A DNA stretch of 64,000 nucleotides from Bolinopsis microptera (GCF_026151205.1 NC_087075.1:13963628-14027627), one strand, 5' to 3'; positions 42,876 through 55,009 are shown, numbered from the stretch's first letter. The notes: generated by a model not told the origin, from the letters alone. Translations and numbers: made by a program.

Positions 42876-45070
42876 TCTCCCCACTCCTGCGACCACCTGC
42901 ACTCGCAAATATACGCAATCGTGAAACTATGCACTCGCGAAAACATGCACTTGCGAAAACGTGCACTCCTTGCAAATCTGTGGACTCGCTTGAGTGTTTC
43001 AGTATTATTACTGTTTAAAGCAACTAATTTGTTCTTGGAATCGTTGGATTATATTATGCCTACCGGAAATGTATGTTTACTTTTGGGGGTTAACTTATAG
43101 GTATCTTGTTGTATAAAATGGGTAAACTTTGCTTTTTCTACGAGAAAAGGATTATTTGCAATATGAATTAGTGAAAGTTCACGCTCGTCGGGTAGATGTG
43201 TCATCCCTCATGTTGACAATTCATCGAAAACTATTTTGAATGTCATAATTTGGGGCGAAAGTTCTAGATACATATAGGACTTATTTCTCATTGATTCCCA
43301 TTTGAAATTCTTTTCTTTTCTTCTGCTACCTCCTGAACTTTGGGTGGTATTGACCTGACACATTGGGATACTTGGGATAATTGGGATAATTGGAATAATT
43401 GGGATAATGGGATACTTATAGGGTTAATGCTTAGACCGAGTGTGAAGATATGGTGCAGGACAGCGTGAATTTATCACTGATCCAGTCTAGAGTTGTGAAA
43501 TAGCTTTGTTTTGAAAAGTGGCATGTTAATGGTTTCCTATGAAACTTAACAAAATCCAAGCATTTGCGATTATGTTATTCACAAGATTGAACCCCGAATG
43601 GATAATGAATTGCTAAGTTTTCTGATTTGTAGCTTATTGTTTTTGTAAAAAGTGTGTTACCGCTTGGATTTTGTTGTTGATATCGCAAAGAATTACAGGA
43701 TTGTCGAAACATACTAATCTACGATTATTTCCTTCTTTGCACAATTTGTATTTTCTGGAAAAACTAGATTCCAGAAGATGTATCGAGTTTGTACCGAAGA
43801 AAAAAAAGAGGTAGAATTAACCATATTTTAAGCGCCCATGTGCTCCGTGTTTTAAGTTTCACGGCGTTCGATTCTAGGTATTTTAAGTCGTTTTGACACG
43901 AGCAGTTGCCTTATAATATTAATACGCATTTGTTATTACGACGTTTAAATCTCGTTTCATTTTACTCTTTATATCAGAATGCCACGCAAAGTTATTTTAC
44001 GTGATATTCTGAATTAAATTATTATTGATGCGCGGCGCGCTGAACTCATCGAGTAATCTTTAATTTCGCCATGTACATTGACGGACTGCAAGAAACAGCG
44101 GGTAATATTGCTAAATACTGTGGGCTTGAAGATGAAAAGAAAACAGAGATCATGGTTTTTGGGAAACAGGAAAGATACGTCTCAGCACCCACTCGGAATG
44201 GTAATACTGTACTGTCATGACGTGTCATCTTCATTAACGGGTGTTACTCGTCGCGTAAGACTAAGTTATTTGTTCCAAATATTACCGTCGACGGGTCCAA
44301 CTCGGCGCGCGTCCTGGTCACTGGTAGGATATAAACCTACAACATTTTCACAACACCCTGCGTCAATTAAAATTGCGAACGATCATATAAATATTATGTT
44401 ATAAATATATTATAATGTAAATGTTTATGTTGACGCTAAACCACTGCAGAAGGGTCGTTAGTTGTAGAACACTGCCGGAATCAACCTTTTTCGTCACCAT
44501 TTGGCATTCACGTCTGTATCCAGGATTGAGAGGCGGTTCTTTTGCATATATTATTGGAATATTTAGTTGTACGTGTAGCTTTTCCAGAAAACTCATAACT
44601 CAGCGTCCCAAGCTAATTCTCATTTAACCCCAAAATTGGAACTGCAGAGTATTGACTACAAGTACAAGCTCACAAGTGTTAGACATTAGAATTGGTCCGA
44701 AATGGTTTATCGATTAAATTTAAGTATAACTATACAGAGGAACTGTATAACATTAATAACAAGTGTTTGAATTGGTCCGAAATGGTTTATGTCGATCAAG
44801 TCCACATGTATAAACACACTGTATACGGTAAGATTTTAAATATTCCCAGACATGAAATTGGATGTGGAGACTTTTTATACATGTTCACATGTTTTGATGT
44901 TTTCTCTCCAATGTGCCTATGGTGAACATTTCATTTCTGTCCAATAATTCAGCTAGTTCACAACACTGGAATAATTTCCTGGATCACCGCTGTTTAAAAT
45001 GATCACGTGAGAGCGAAAACATAATCACGTGAACTGGCAGCGTGAGAAAATCGCCACATTTGATATTAAA
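42876..45070. other. Region downstream of GMPS
   Basis: GMPS 3' UTR followed by spacer. A GGGATAATT-type 9-10-bp repeat lies at 43366-43425 and short ACTCGCGAAA/ACTTGCGAAA repeats at 42898-42965. A diverged duplication of GAATTGGTCCGAAATGGTTT lies at 44690-44800. Confidence 0.45.
44070..44222 (+). pseudogene. Possible LINE reverse transcriptase scrap
   Basis: Plus-strand frame reads MYIDGLQETAGNIAKYCGLE, then DEKKTEIMVFGKQERY before a stop. The pattern L..A...I..YC...KTE.MVFGK is seen downstream of the catalytic core in non-LTR reverse transcriptases. About 50 residues only. Confidence 0.45.
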
Positions 45071-45073
45071 TAA

Positions 45074-45233
45074 TATGGGGTCGTTCGCAGATAGCTATTG
45101 TGTCAAAATTGTGTAATTTTGACAGAATAGCTATCTGCTTATATGTGTAAATTTAAAACGGATTACGGAGGGGGGGGGGGGGGGGGGTAAAAATGTTCCA
45201 AACAATTATTACGTAATATGTGAACGACCCCTA
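45074..45233. mobile_element. MITE with GGGGTCGTTC ends and a G homopolymer
   Basis: Ends GGGGTCGTTCGCAGATAGCT and TAATATGTGAACGACCCC are inverted; inside are the sub-repeat ATAGCTAT and about 19 consecutive Gs (45170-45187). Same family as 51731-51872. Confidence 0.65.
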
Positions 45234-45598
45234 CAAATTATTCAGTTATATTACTTCCTTGAGATAACTTTGCGATTTTCTACAAAATATCAAATATATC
45301 TATATTAAAATGTATTAAATAATGATTGATGTCAGATCATCAGCGGTGCTAAAATCAAAATCCAAAGTCCAATTAATTAGAAGAAATCCGTTACCACTAC
45401 CAGTAAATTCATTAAAACCAAAAAATATCAATACGTTAGCCGTTAATTGTTAATGACACTAGGGGGTTTTAAAATGACAAAGTTTTTAACGTACGCAGTA
45501 AACCACTTCAGTTCGCAGTAAACCACTTAGCATTTGTATCGTTTTTAGCTTGTTATCAGCAGTCGTTATCTGCAAGTGTTACACACCACGCTAACCTG

Positions 45599-46429
45599 AT
45601 GAATTTCTCTGTGGACTTACTACACACAGTGGAAAAGGATATGCAATCGGAGATCGGAAAGCTCATGAAAGCCGTGAATGTCTCGTCATTCTCTGATATC
45701 AACCAGGGTGTTCTACAAAAACTGCTTAAGGGTCCGCTTGTAAATTTCCTCAGCAGCATAGTAAATTTAATGGACATCAATATGAAGCTATGCAAGTCTG
45801 CAGCCAGCAAGATAGATCAGATGAAAACAGAACAGATAGACATGCAAAAGCAGCTGATAAACAGACAGCAGAATCAGATCGAATCGGTGCAGAAAACTGT
45901 AAAGAATGAATTGAAAAGTTGGGCAGATGTCGTCAAGAAGAATAGCGCCCAAAACAATCAGCTGACAACAAAAACTGTGAAAGAAGCCGTGCGATCAGTG
46001 AATAAAGAAGAAGAAAGATCGAGAAACTTGATTATTTACGGTTTGAAGGAGACGGAAGAAGGGGAGTGGGAGGACGTATTAGAGATGGACCCTCTCCCGG
46101 ACTTTTTCAAGTCAGTTTTTGCTGAGGCCAACTGTCATTTTCCTGACACGGATGAGATATGCAGGATTGGGAAGAAAGTTCCTGAGAAAACGCGACCGAT
46201 CAAAGTTCAGTTACAAAGCTCTAGCGATGTGGACATTATACTAAGAAACGCACACAAACTTAAAACAAGTGATGATTTTAAGTCAGTTTATCTTGCACCG
46301 GATAGGACAAGGGAGCAGAGAATACTACACAGTGGACTTGTCAAACAGATGAAAGAACTAATAAAGCAGGACAATAGCAAGCGTTATTTTATCAGAGACA
46401 ATAAAGTTAATTGTGTTAGTGAGAACTAG
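45599..46429 (+). CDS. LINE ORF1-type protein, 276 residues
   Basis: Intronless frame related to 5811-6755. The N-terminal 110 residues look helical, with a Gln/Lys-rich stretch (KQLINRQQNQIESVQKTV) that could be a coiled coil. Then the family blocks follow: SVNKEEERSRNLIIYGLKE, PDTDEICRIGKKVPEKTRP, KVQLQSSSDVDIILRNA, VYLAPDRTREQRI and a terminal RYFIRDNKVNCVSEN. It probably binds LINE RNA. No reverse transcriptase follows in the next kilobase, so this is another ORF1-only copy or a domesticated relative. Codons are intact, which suggests recent activity or selection. Confidence 0.72.
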   Translation: MNFSVDLLHTVEKDMQSEIGKLMKAVNVSSFSDINQGVLQKLLKGPLVNFLSSIVNLMDINMKLCKSAASKIDQMKTEQIDMQKQLINRQQNQIESVQKTVKNELKSWADVVKKNSAQNNQLTTKTVKEAVRSVNKEEERSRNLIIYGLKETEEGEWEDVLEMDPLPDFFKSVFAEANCHFPDTDEICRIGKKVPEKTRPIKVQLQSSSDVDIILRNAHKLKTSDDFKSVYLAPDRTREQRILHSGLVKQMKELIKQDNSKRYFIRDNKVNCVSEN

Positions 46430-47110
46430 AGCCTTATCTACAAGTATTCTGACTTGTTATCAGAATTTATGAACTTTAATATGTTATGTTCACTTTCGTT
46501 ATCTACGTGGTGATACAGTGTAGTTTTTACATAGTTAGTATTTTAATCTGGTGTAAGTGGTGGCCGTTGTAGTCTAATTAACCGTTTTTAACGAGTTTTT
46601 TTACGATGCAGTATTTTGTGAGGAGATTTAGGCAGCATGAACTGTGGCTCATATTTTATTATTTAAGCTGCTCTACGAGCACACACGCTAGCTAGATGGT
46701 TTTTAGATAGTTAGGAGTATTAGTTAGTTAGTGTAAATTAGTATCAGTTAGGATCTGTTAGCACACAGAACTGTTAGTTTTCGCGAAGCAGGTCTGACTT
46801 TCATATAATTATATATTCTTATAGTGATAGACTTCATCATATAAATTTATTTTGAACTTAGTAACAATTTCAGGGAATAAATAGAAATTTAAGATTTCAT
46901 TTCTATTCTAATATTCACGTATATTAAATACAATTATATTGTTATGTATCATATGATTTTGTAAACATTGGCCGGTGTACAAAAACCGGTCCCCAAACAA
47001 ACACGCAGTACGAGCGTGCTAAATAACTCTACAATCCACAATCGATCCTCGAAAATGTTCTAAAAGGACCCCATCAGGCATCAATCATCATGCCAATGCC
47101 ATCAGTTAAA
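46430..47110. other. Non-coding tail after the second ORF1
   Basis: AT-rich, no frame. Contains short TTAGTTAGTGT repeats around 46705-46760. Could be the element 3' region; the boundary was not found. Confidence 0.35.
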
Positions 47111-47114
47111 ACCT

Positions 47115-47500
47115 TACTGGGCCGCGCTCAGCCTGTCATTCCGCCGAATCTCTATGTTTATGAACATAATAGCCTGAGGTCCCCATGTAATTAAAACCAA
47201 CTTAATTTGATGTATTTTCGGACGCTGATTCCGAATCACACCCCATGACATAGGGTTAAAATGCTCCCCTGGTGCGTCCTGGCGAAAAATTGTCTCGTCC
47301 TCGATCACGTGATATGACCATAATCGTATAAAGAAGTTAGTGTTAGGGTTAGGGTTTTAAATAGTCGTTCAGGGCCAGCTAGAGAACGGGTTGAACTTGA
47401 AACGACCTTGCGCAAAACTCCTGCTTACCTGGGGACCTCAGGCTATTATGTTCATAAACATAGAGATTAGGCGGCATGACAGGCTGAGCGCGGCCCAGTA
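47115..47500. mobile_element. Complete CTGGGC-family MITE
   Basis: 382-bp element (47117-47498) with inverted ends of about 75 bp starting CTGGGCCGCGCTCAGCCTGT, flanked by TA. Diverged relatives lie at 1132-1545 and 41026-41085. No transposase. Confidence 0.88.
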
Positions 47501-49365
47501 AAACTCCTGCAGGAACTTCCCGACATTGTACAAACTGAGACCTCGACTAAAGTTAACCATTTTCTAGTTCTACTGTTTATATAAGAGGAGCACACATTTA
47601 AAACTCTTTCTATACTCCTTCATGACTAAATTGAAGATTTAGAGAATTTTACCTGTTAAAAATTGGTGAAAAATATGGGCGCAGCCCAAGTCAAAATTAT
47701 CCGAAACATTAAAGTCAAAAAAATGTTTATGTTGTTCCTGACCCTATAATAGAGCGACTAATAAGATATGATCTCTAATTATTTGAATAACTTATGGTAA
47801 AATGAACCATTAAGGCCTAGCTAGCTGAGCAATTTGGCACTAGAGATCATTTTCAAACACAGTTTCAAGATCCATTCAAATTTCAAATAATAAAGTTTTA
47901 AATCCAGCAAGATTTTGGCTTTCATGCTGTGCCAATTTTGGGGTCAAAGGATAAAGTCCTGCAAATTTTGAAAATATGCTTACTACAGTAATAGTTCTCG
48001 AAAAGGGAGCAAATAAAAGATGAAAGAGGAAAAATCTGGAAAATGTTTTGGAGAATTTGCTTTAAGTTTTCCTTACAAGCTCCTCAATGCATTTTTCATA
48101 AAACTCATGCAGCTGCATAAGCTACGAATTGAAAAAAGTATATTTAGTGTTGGAACAATGACATAAGACATTCTATTATGGGGTTTCAGTTTCCTTAGGA
48201 AGTATCTTGACTGAATTAAATTGACACACTAAGCAGTTATTTCCCGCTGCAATTATAAAATGTCCAAGTTGTCTTCAATTAAGTGATTTAATCCTACATA
48301 AGCAAAGAATGTTCTCAAGATTTAACAATCTAACTTAAAACTTATGCCTAAAGAATAATGCGTGTTCCTAGACTGTTTCCTCAACTTTTTAACACGAGAC
48401 TTTAGATCATGTAGATGAACTTCTTACCATGATTGGCTTCATCTCAACATGAGAGGAGTAGGTTTCCTGTCCACTTGGCTTAAGTTTGTTGTAAACGAAC
48501 ACAGTTTTGACAGGTTGTAAATAATTTCTGGAATTTAAATCTTGATCTTCTTCTTTCATTTAATATTTTTGATAAACGTTGCGCCCTAAAATTAAAAACC
48601 AAACAAATCTCTGATTTATCTTTTCTCAATTTTATGCTCCTATTTCATACATTTCGTCACTGCCCATTTTTTCCATATGTTAGACAATGAATCTTAAAGA
48701 CTTAGAATAGTCTTTTTGCATGCAAACGGCCTCGACACAGTCAAAAATGCACATATACATATCAACACTTTATACCTAACAAAATTTACACATTTAATTC
48801 TCCATGCAACCCCACAACATCAACTACAATTATCATAATCATAAGTTTCTCTTTATTCTTCTCATCATAGACTTACCTTCTCCGCAATTCTATCTCTCCA
48901 CGACTAGGTCCATGTAACACCGTATTCCCCCTAGATTCTAATATTCATTCCTCTCACTCCTTACAGCCCACTAATCTTAAACATTTCGTGCTTGCTCCCA
49001 CATCACACTTTTCTTTGTATTATCTCCTCATGGTTAAAAGAAATGTTCTTCTCCTGGTAAATGAATAAGTCAAGATTCCAGCCGCCTCAGCGTCCTATAT
49101 CTTTATTCATTCTTGTTTCTCTCTAACTTTCTTTGATAACGTCTTGTTAATCCTTCTATCTAATCCAGTCCAACTCCCTACTTAACTCTACCAAATTCCA
49201 GTCTTATTCCATTCGTAACCTAAGCCTCCTCCCATCCCCTTCTTGATGGTAATAAATTTCCGAACTTCATCCTTTGCTAACATAGAGCAGCTGACATAAT
49301 GCCCTACAGAGACTTGGCTCAAAAATCTATTTCTACAACGAAATCTTTCCTCTTCTCAATATGAA
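47501..49365. other. Spacer, no gene seen
   Basis: No supported gene. Part of 48300-49365 may be the decayed 5' region of the LINE that follows, but no motif supports it. Confidence 0.35.
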
Positions 49366-49369
49366 ATTC

Positions 49370-50660
49370 TCCGCAATGACCGCACGAGAAAGACTCATCC
49401 TCAAGATCCTAGATACCCTAAAAAGTTTAGGGAAAATGGAGGTGTGTTTCTTTGGCTGTTCGTCGACTCGATGCCACTACACCCGTACTACCATAGCCAA
49501 GGTGCAGAATCTTTGCCGTTAAAATTGCTTTTTCCTAACAAAAGAGTATTGTAATCTGTACTTGTTATAGAGTAGGAAACTCTTGGGTACCTATCAAGAT
49601 GTCATAGTTAGTTATATCGCAAGCTAGTTTCCAAAAGAATCCCCCTAAACTATGATATTGGTGATTTTAAATCTCCCCCATACAGACTGGCTATCTTATC
49701 CATACCGTACCTATTGAGCAATCCTTCATAATTCTTTCAGTGATCATTCACCTCCCCAGTTGATCCACATCACCCACCCATAAAAGTGGTAATACATTAG
49801 ACATTCTTCTCATAATATGATAACACAATCGATAACTTAATGTCTGTGATTCCTCATTCCGTTTGCAAATCTGATTCATTTTCCTGTCACTTTTTCAATA
49901 AAAGCTCCATTTCCCGCAAGCAAACTCCTAAACGAAAATTATAATTATAAGAAAGCAAACTGGGACATGATTAATCGTGAATTATGCTCGATTAATTGGC
50001 AAGTCCTAGAATAGCCTGATCCATGATCTCTTGGAAGTTAGTAAAAAGACTGCATTATGATTTAGTTGATCTACCTATTCCTAAAGTAACTATAAATCAG
50101 AGTTACAACCCCGTTCGATATGGAACTTTTTTTCTTCATGCCGTAAAAAGGAAGACACAGATCTAAATTTAAAATTTCTGGTTCATTTCTGATGATTAAG
50201 TTTGTTACTAGCCGTAAAGGATTTTAAAGCTTTCTCACCAAATATAAGAGACAATCTTTCAATATTGATGATCCAGCGCAAATAACTAAGAAGTTTTGGT
50301 CCACATGTTAATATAAATCAAACACCTGCCGTATCCTAATTGTGTATAGTTATTCTACACTTCGGTTAAACCCAAAGCCAAGCGGAACTTTTCATTCTTC
50401 TTTTATACCAGTTTTCGGATCCTTCACTAGACACTGATATCTCCTATGTCCAATGATTGTTGAATTTTGATATTGATCGATCATCGGGGATTTCGTAAGC
50501 TTCTTTCAAATATTAATTCAAATAAGCCCAGGGACCAGATGGCATACACGTAAAATTCTCAAAAATTGTTCCGTAGTTAGCCTTACCCTCTACATGCATT
50601 TATTCGTGTCTTACACAGCGCTACATTCCAATTGGGCAGCATACCCTTAAAGGTAAAGTA
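49370..50660 (+). pseudogene. Decayed CR1/L2-type LINE
   Basis: Many stops and frameshifts, but reading fragments are recognisable: KFRENGGVFLWLFVDS (endonuclease-like, about 49425), KANWDMINRELCSINW (49955-50003, the linker before the reverse transcriptase) and AQGPDGIHVKF (about 50530-50560, the RT block AxGPDGI). It ends before the catalytic core. Confidence 0.6.
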
Positions 50661-50850
50661 ACACGAAGAAGGAGATAGTGACTGTTTTTACTTATAATAT
50701 CATTCCACAAAAGTTACAGTTCTATTTATAAAGGATAGTTAAAATCAGCGCCCAAGTCTAATCTTTGACAAATAACTAAATGTCCAAACTGAAGTTTCTT
50801 TATGACACACAGATTTTTATTTTCACAGATCACATTTGTGCTGTACCCAC

Positions 50851-52095
50851 CTCGACAACATCAACAGGATCGTTATCACCTCCAACCCCAGTGTTTGGGT
50901 CAACATACTCCGGATCTTCCCATGTCTGTGGAATAGCTCCATAGTTCCACATGTAACCATGATAAGGGAACAAATTGCTGACATATCTCAGTGTGTTTAC
51001 TCCATCTGTAGTTTGGAGTAGTGTTCAGTGATACAGTTGATAACTATCATAAATTGAACTTATGTTATCTTAATATATATCTTAGATTTTAAACTTATAC
51101 TAGTATAAGTTTAAAATCTAAGATATATAGTAAGATAACATAAGTTCAATTTATGAGGTTTCGAACCGGTAGTAGCCCTTTTTAGTGACAACTGACAGCA
51201 TTATGTAGTGACAAACCAACTGCAATACAAATTCATGACATTTTCAACAAAAGTTTGACTTCTAACTTATTACTCATGCAATGAATCAGAAGCTTTACCA
51301 TATATTTTGGTATCTTGAATGATTGGGTTTAATGTTTCCTCCTTGGTAATTTCGTTCTTTGCATTACTCCATCTTGGCATCTCTACCACCATGTTGTATA
51401 CTGAAATGTTAAGAAAACTCATCAGTCAATAATTAAAATATATATCAGTACACACTACGAATGTGGTAAATTACAGGAGCAGTACTGTTCATCAAGATCA
51501 CAACAATTTATAATTTAAATCATTAGAATTAGTAGTCGTAGAATCAAACCATAGTATAGAAGTACTAATAGTAAAAGTCAAATCTCAATTTCTTACCTCC
51601 ATCCTCAACTTTAAAGGGAATGTCATGAAAGGGAGAGATAGGCACACCATCTGAATTCTTCAAGTATACCTTATGGCTAAAAGTGCCAGGAATTCCTTTG
51701 TGGACTGGTTTGTAATCTTCACTCTGAATTAACGGGTCGTTCACATATTATGTAATCACCCGAGGGGGAAGGGGGGTTTTCGAATGATTTGTAATTTTGA
51801 CACAATAGCTATGTGTAAAACTGATATTAATTTTTCCAAAAAGTAATTACGCAATATGTGAACGACCCCTAAGTTCATTTCAATGACAATGCAATGGGTA
51901 TACAAAATTGGTTACTGGTTAAAATATTTAAGTAACACAGTAGTGGTGAAATATCAGCCATTGGTCCTAGCGACTAATCCTGTAATAATGCTATGTTGTA
52001 ATTGATCACAATTTATCTGCAGCGGATTATTAAAATATAAGGACACTTACTTTTAGGAGAGGTACCAACAAGATGAAACAAATAAAAATGAGCAT
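50851..52095 (-). CDS. Inorganic pyrophosphatase, 5' four exons, signal-like N-terminus
   Basis: Soluble family I pyrophosphatase (PPi to 2 Pi). Exons on the minus strand: 52095-52051, 51723-51597, 51400-51299, 51005-50851, with GT-AG introns and continuous phase. Blocks: [69 protein letters not shown] and the metal-binding signature [10 protein letters not shown]. Exon 1 encodes [15 protein letters not shown], which looks like a signal peptide, unusual for this cytosolic or mitochondrial family. The donor after exon 4 is GAG|GTGGGT or four bases later. The downstream part with the DEGETDWK-type block is not found in the next 8 kb, which is filled by a decayed LINE and MITEs, so the gene is probably truncated. 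Confidence 0.82.
51049..51154. repeat. 106-bp near-perfect palindrome
   Basis: Two 53-base arms meet at TACTAGTA (51098-51105), with only a couple of mismatches (near 51075 and 51130). Outer ends ATAAATTGAAC and GTTCAATTTAT. It lies in pyrophosphatase intron 3 and would form a strong hairpin in RNA. Confidence 0.93.
51731..51872. mobile_element. MITE with GGGTCGTTCACATATT ends
   Basis: Inverted ends GGGTCGTTCACATATTATGT and ATTACGCAATATGTGAACGACCC, 142 bp, with a G-rich interior and the shared ATTTTGACACAATAGCTA block also found at 45074-45233. It lies in pyrophosphatase intron 1, a few bases from the exon 2 acceptor. Confidence 0.8.
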
Positions 52096-52716
52096 AATGT
52101 ATCTGCAAGCATCAACTACTCATCTCTGTGCTTATAAATGCTACGGAGACAATGAGATTACGAAGTCATTCATCTATGAAAAGTGGTAAGTGCCTATGTT
52201 AAAATATTTCGCAAAAGTGATAAATCAATGACTAGAACCAGCTACATTTGTAAACCAATGAGTTTACATCTGATAACATTATCAAAAAAAAGACAATAGT
52301 AAAATTCCCTTAACAGCCAGATGTTAGAATATGTGATTCAAAGGGATATATCGCAGACAATTGCATTAAGATTTCATGGTCCTTGTTATTTCTGATCACA
52401 CATTTATCTCTCTTTTGTGACGGAATACTTCTAACCGTGTTTACCCTTTCTAGCAATGACAAGGAAACAGGGATAACCGATTGGACTGGGGAGTTGCAGA
52501 CCAGAGGCAGCACACTACCGTCCAATCGGTAAGTATTTATAATGTTTAGTTTTTAGGTATTTATTTGGAATTGGTTTAATTTGGTTGTAAAGTTATTATA
52601 TTATGTAATAAAGTATTTTGTTTTACAGGTTTTGTACATACGACAAATACGGGTTTTATTGGTCAACTAAAGGTCATCTAACAGTCCTGACCATTTCGAA
52701 GTACATACACAATTAG
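52073..52716 (+). CDS. Small Cys-containing protein, 3 exons
   Basis: Exons 52073-52185, 52454-52528 and 52629-52716 join in phase through donors GTAAGT and GTAAGT and acceptors TTTCTAG and TTTTACAG, giving 91 residues. Cysteines occur in THLCAYKCYGDN, YEKCNDKE and SNRFCTYDKYG. The N-terminus ([14 protein letters not shown]) is a weak signal peptide candidate. I do not recognise the family; it could be a small extracellular protein. Exon 1 overlaps pyrophosphatase exon 1 in antisense over 52073-52095. An acceptor CTTTTAG lies at 52056, so the exon may start there. The call rests on splice-site quality and phase only. Confidence 0.45.
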
Positions 52717-52724
52717 GATACAAA

Positions 52725-54470
52725 TGTGATTATTACTTCATTGCAGTGGTGTGACGAAGGGCCCCGTTGTCCTTAAGTACTAGCAAAAAGTCTTATTTTG
52801 GACCGAATAAAAGTTCTTAACTTTCGAAAACTAAAATAAATCCTGTCTTTAATAATATGTAATGACAGGTAAAGTACTGGAAAGAGTTTATACTAAAACA
52901 CAAATGTTAATTTTGCAGTTTAGTAATACAAATCGGTAATGTTTAGTAAAAACGACCTCTAATGAAACGATTTGTACGTCTTGTTGTAACACAACAGTAA
53001 GGAGCCCTCTCATGTGATAAGTCCGCATGAAATATTTAAAATCGCATCAGATTTATCAGTTCATTCAGTAATTTATAGTTAGAATTTCCTTGGAACAAGA
53101 AGAGAATTCTACCCGCTGTGGCCCTAAGTTGATTAACTTAATCTCATTTTAGCAGTACATGGTAAATATATTCTTATCATTATTTATTAGACACCTCTAA
53201 TCACGTAACTAAACCTTCGTCCCTAACGCAATTAGCAATATATTATCAAAGCATAATTAGTTTATAATGCATGATAACGTATTTGTTTAAATATACTGGC
53301 AGGAACCCGTTTAACCCTCTAGTGGTGTCAAGACTCAAGAGACTAAAATAATTATTATTTAATTCACGTTTTTGACACCACTTGGGGGTCCACATTTTGG
53401 GCACTAAAATTCTTATTCTTTGGCCAATTCTTTATTTTTTCATGCCGATTTGAAGGCCATTAAAGCATTTGAACCAGTCAAAAAAGTTTAAGTTGTATAT
53501 CATTTACGGTTTTTGCGGGAATTCGTGTTAAAGTTGATGCCGTGGTGTCAGTAAAATGGTTTGGATATATATACATATCGTCTCGCTTTAAATATAGTAA
53601 GATACGCTATTTCTTTTCGAACTTATACATAATAATATACTGAAACATTATTCTTCCAAACAAACAAATTGCCGACAGTCAGTACCAAATTAAGAATCTC
53701 CGGAACCAATTGATGAACATGGTTACTCTTCATCAATAATAAAGTTTCAAGTTCATGGAAGACAAAAGAAACAAATAATCGTATAACTCCCCATATTCCA
53801 TCAGTTTCTACAGCACAACCAAAACCTATCTTCTGAGGAGTATCTCCCAAAGATTTCTTGGTGTTGAACAGCCTATTAATCATATTGTAGCATTTAGTTA
53901 TGAATGTAAGAAAAAAGGGTGATACTCAGTATCCTAGTGGTAAATTTTCCGAGGGGAAACGTATCAATGCAAGGGGATTTGGCCAATATGTGAAAGAAAT
54001 TGCAAGTGAAGTAAAGCAAAGTAAAAATTGTGACATCACAACATTACACATGTTGATATTCAGTTACTTATTTATATCATTATGGAACATACTCATGGGA
54101 ATATGGAAAATTGGGAGTTAGATCACTATATTCGCACTTGTTTCTTTTTTGATAAAGATGTAACGAAGTTAAATGTTAATGATTTTTATTTTTATTTTCA
54201 GAACATTCTTGCATTGCACATTATTTTTTAATTTCTTTATTCTTTCTTTTCTTTAACACCTCACAGCAAGTAGACCAAAGTGGCTTTTGCAATTTGAAAG
54301 GTGTATCAACTACCCGCCAAAGCAGTGTGTTGGGAGTCCCCTTAGTATAGGATAATTTCGTCCGCGTCCGTAAAATTTGTATTTCTTAATTATTGATGTA
54401 TAATCAAGACGTGAGAATTAAGGATTTTATTGACGAATTTAAATTTATTCCTGTTTACTCCTGTTTTACA
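52725..54470. other. Spacer, no gene seen
   Basis: AT-rich. Frames at 53623-53883 (minus) and 53900-54121 (plus) lack recognisable motifs and are left uncalled. Confidence 0.4.
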
Positions 54471-54477
54471 ACAATAA

Positions 54478-54672
54478 TAAGCTTGTCATCCCTAGTTGCC
54501 AAGTCTCTAAACAAAATGGTTCTAAACCGGTTAAAGCCAGAAATCGAGACAATTCAGATGATATAGCACTTATATTATATCTGAGGACATGGACAAGGCT
54601 AACGGGTTCCTGCTCAGAGTAGAATCAGCGGCAGCAAGCGTGGGACTACACATAGCGTGGGACTCCAGGTTT
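54478..54672 (+). pseudogene. LINE RT remnant with its core deleted
   Basis: Reads SLVAKSLNKMVLNRLKPEIE, closely like the SIVSKTLNKMLLNRMKP block of the LINE at 57405-58614. About 15 codons later comes SEDMDKANGFLLRVESAAAS and VGLHI, a block normally found after the catalytic FADD-like motif. The intervening catalytic region is missing, so this is an internally deleted fragment. Confidence 0.7.
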
Positions 54673-54916
54673 TTTCGACGCGCCGCGCGAACTAGCACGG
54701 CATTCTTGCCATCGTCGATCATTACTTTGCTTCGCAGAGCAACGATCTCGATGGGTTGACATCGTCAATCAACAGTAGATTTACACCTAACCATGTGCTT
54801 TCGCGCCACTGCAAGCGCAAGGGCTTTCGATAGAGCAACAGTGAAACAAATTTTGTTTGTTAGTGAAACAAATTTAAAATTTCATTTTTTATTTTACAAT
54901 CATAATATTATAACAC

Positions 54917-55008
54917 AATAATGCTCTCGCGCTCTGAGGGCCGCGCATGATAACACCCTAACGTAGTGAGCTGGGTTTGCGCGGCCCTCAGAGCGCGAGA
55001 GCATTATT
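54917..55008. repeat. GC-rich hairpin element
   Basis: 92-bp inverted repeat with arms of about 30 bases starting AATAATGCTCTCGCGCTCTG and a 30-base loop. Terminal ATTATT on both sides suggests a target AATAAT or a small foldback MITE. Confidence 0.85.
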
Positions 55009-55009
55009 A

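Noticed and set aside
47338-47360. TTAGGG telomere-like sequence
   Set aside because: Only about two to three units (GTTAGGGTTAGGGTTT) inside a MITE; not a telomere.
53623-54121. Two adjacent divergent frames of 73-86 residues
   Set aside because: Neither shows a family motif, and splice signals around them are not convincing.
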